A stretch of 64,000 nt of DNA from Strobilurus pachycystidiatus (taxonomy: Eukaryota; Basidiomycota; Agaricomycetes; Agaricales; Physalacriaceae). A model generated the notes under the pieces. That model saw only the letters and a program-made list of their open reading frames with translations, made no database searches and was not told the DNA's origin. The stretch is from positions 6,386,001 through 6,450,000 of the forward strand of contig JAHLMK010000001.1 of assembly GCA_019915135.1 (NCBI GenBank), in the 5' to 3' direction. A program made the translations under genes and the position numbers. Positions 62,601 through 64,000 of this stretch are shown here, piece after piece (position 1 is the first letter of the stretch; each line of letters starts with the position of its first letter).

Positions 62601-64000
62601 GGTTGAAGAAAGCGAGCAATACGCTTGTTTTCGGATGTTCGGCATGACATGAACTTGAGTATATGTAAAATATGAAGAGAAAACTCCAAGTGACGCGTGG
62701 CGGCATGTGCCGTGAGAGTCACAAATAACAGTTTGTTGGAACGGTGTATTGCGGGTGTTGCATTCAGTCAAGTTTGGTGTATCTGGGTTCGTAATCAAAT
62801 TCCGAGTATGATGATGGCCCACGCGGACTGGGGTACTTGTATTTTGGGTACAGTCTATTTTTCGTATGCGGAAGTAATGTATTGGGCCGTAACGAGGAAA
62901 CGAGATTAGGTAGACAGTTGATACTTCTGAATCAGTGAAGAGCATGAGGATACGCATCCAATGATGCATAATATTCATTCGAAAACAGCTGTCTTGCGCT
63001 TGCGGACGGTTAGAGGTTGGTAACGCAGATCGAGGGATTCAGCCTAACGTAAAAAGCCCACCCGGCCTCGGATGTGTCTTTGGAAGGCCTATCCTTTCAC
63101 TTTTAGTAGGTTAGGAGGTGAGGGCACATAGGCGACGTGCCACAAGAAGTTCAAACTCAGTTCAAGAAAGGGCGCGCGTACGAGGCCTCTGTCTCGGTGC
63201 GTATCGCAGTTCAAAGTAAGATGTGTATCACTAGACGAGTTCAAAGATGTCCTGAGTTGCTTTTGAACCGTTTACATTTTTTCTAACTTGTCAGATATGG
63301 CCTGTTAATGCGTCGTTTATTCGGAAGACTAGTCGGTCAAAGGAAGCAATCTATTCGCTCGTGCTCGGTTGTTCAAACTGTTATAGATCTGAGCACATGT
63401 GACATATGAAGGGCAGAGTCAAGTCAGGTCTGACGGCGAGTGCCGCAGGAGCCGTAAACAACACACGTTCATGCTAAATACCGGGAATGGTCGCAGTCAA
63501 GTTCAGAAATGTCGTAGTCAGTCAAAGATGGGCAATTCAGAATCGTATTGACATTTCGAGCGTGATGATGGCCCACACGGGCTGTGCGACTTGCATTTTG
63601 ACTATGGCCTCTTGTTTGCCTGTGGAAATAATGTCTTTGGCCGTAGTGCGGCAATGAGATTAGATGGGGAGTTGATACTGCCGTATTCGAGAAGAGCACA
63701 AAGATACGGACAACACGTATAGTGTGAACAGATTGTGCACCTTATACGGGCTCACTCGGTTAGAAGGTTAGGTTCGGGTTAGAAGGTTTGGGGTTCTCGG
63801 TGTTCTCGCCCGCGCAGCGGAAGAGAACGTTTAAGAAAGGGCCCGCGTGCGGGGCCTCTGTCTCGGTGTGTATTGGAGACGCACCAAGATATGTGATATT
63901 ATGCTAAACGTGCGTTCCGGCCGCGTTGTGATTTGATTCGGATAGTAAGTATCAGACGTGCGTTCAAGTGATGGGTTCAAAGATGTCTTGGATTATCTTT

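Larger units (their letters stand above)
34298..64000. repeat. 1480 bp subtelomeric satellite, 20 full units plus 103 bp
   Basis: Units start at 34298, 35778 and every 1480 bp after that. No difference between copies was noticed, and every copy gives the same short open frames. Each unit is itself an old dimer. Its halves, about 754 and 726 bp apart, share ATGATGGCCCAC, CCGTA..G.GG.AA.GAGATTAG and AAGAAAGGGC.CGCGT blocks. Each half has an intron-shaped segment with GTTCAAAG motifs. The longest frames (127 and 76 codons, minus strand) are related to each other but show no codon-level constraint. No rRNA, tRNA or telomeric tract was recognised. The array is still continuing at the window edge. 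Confidence 0.95.

Noticed and set aside
34298..64000. Ribosomal DNA array
   Set aside because: The unit is only 1480 bp and no rRNA-like sequence was recognised in it.

Overview
The window looks like the end of a chromosome arm of a mushroom-forming basidiomycete (Agaricomycetes). The evidence is dense genes with many 41-70 bp GT-AG introns and CTRAY branch sites, a KDZ transposase with a cysteine-cluster N-terminus, a PIF1-like helicase relic, and a telomere-linked RecQ-family helicase (TLH) directly beside a long tandem array. The species cannot be told from the sequence. All multi-exon models below were joined by hand from splice consensus and reading-frame phase.

Layout. 1-6533 (minus strand): an HMG-like Agaricomycete-specific gene running off the left edge, a poorly resolved small gene, and an Spt5-like KOW/NGN gene with an in-frame stop. 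6738-6894: a near-perfect 157 bp inverted repeat. 7.05-10.9 kb: three tandem paralogs of an unnamed small protein family. 11585-15552: a KDZ transposase that reads intact over 12 exons, followed by a 144-codon gene. 16.9-17.7 kb: two simple satellites. The second sits at the point where a minus-strand PIF1-like helicase loses its C-terminal motifs. A divergent partner gene (19187) runs into a small TACCCGGGTA-ended element. 20.3-24.2 kb: gene-poor DNA with a 12-unit, 159 bp A/B tandem array and a 5-copy 89 bp array.

From about 23 kb the base composition becomes AT-richer. Two co-oriented genes follow: an unnamed acidic, probably nuclear protein of about 1119 aa (24463-28294) and a 1731 aa TLH (28455-34181). 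The TLH has paired N-terminal zinc fingers, a GPPRGTEL-containing middle domain and a RecQ helicase core. From 34298 to the window end there are 20 full copies, apparently identical, of a 1480 bp unit.

The most interesting signal is a short inverted motif (GTTCAAAG...CTTTGAAC). It recurs inside introns of the two subtelomeric genes and inside intron-shaped segments at homologous positions in both halves of the 1480 bp satellite unit. This suggests an introner-like intron family and a gene-derived origin for the satellite. No telomeric TTAGGG tract is present in the window.
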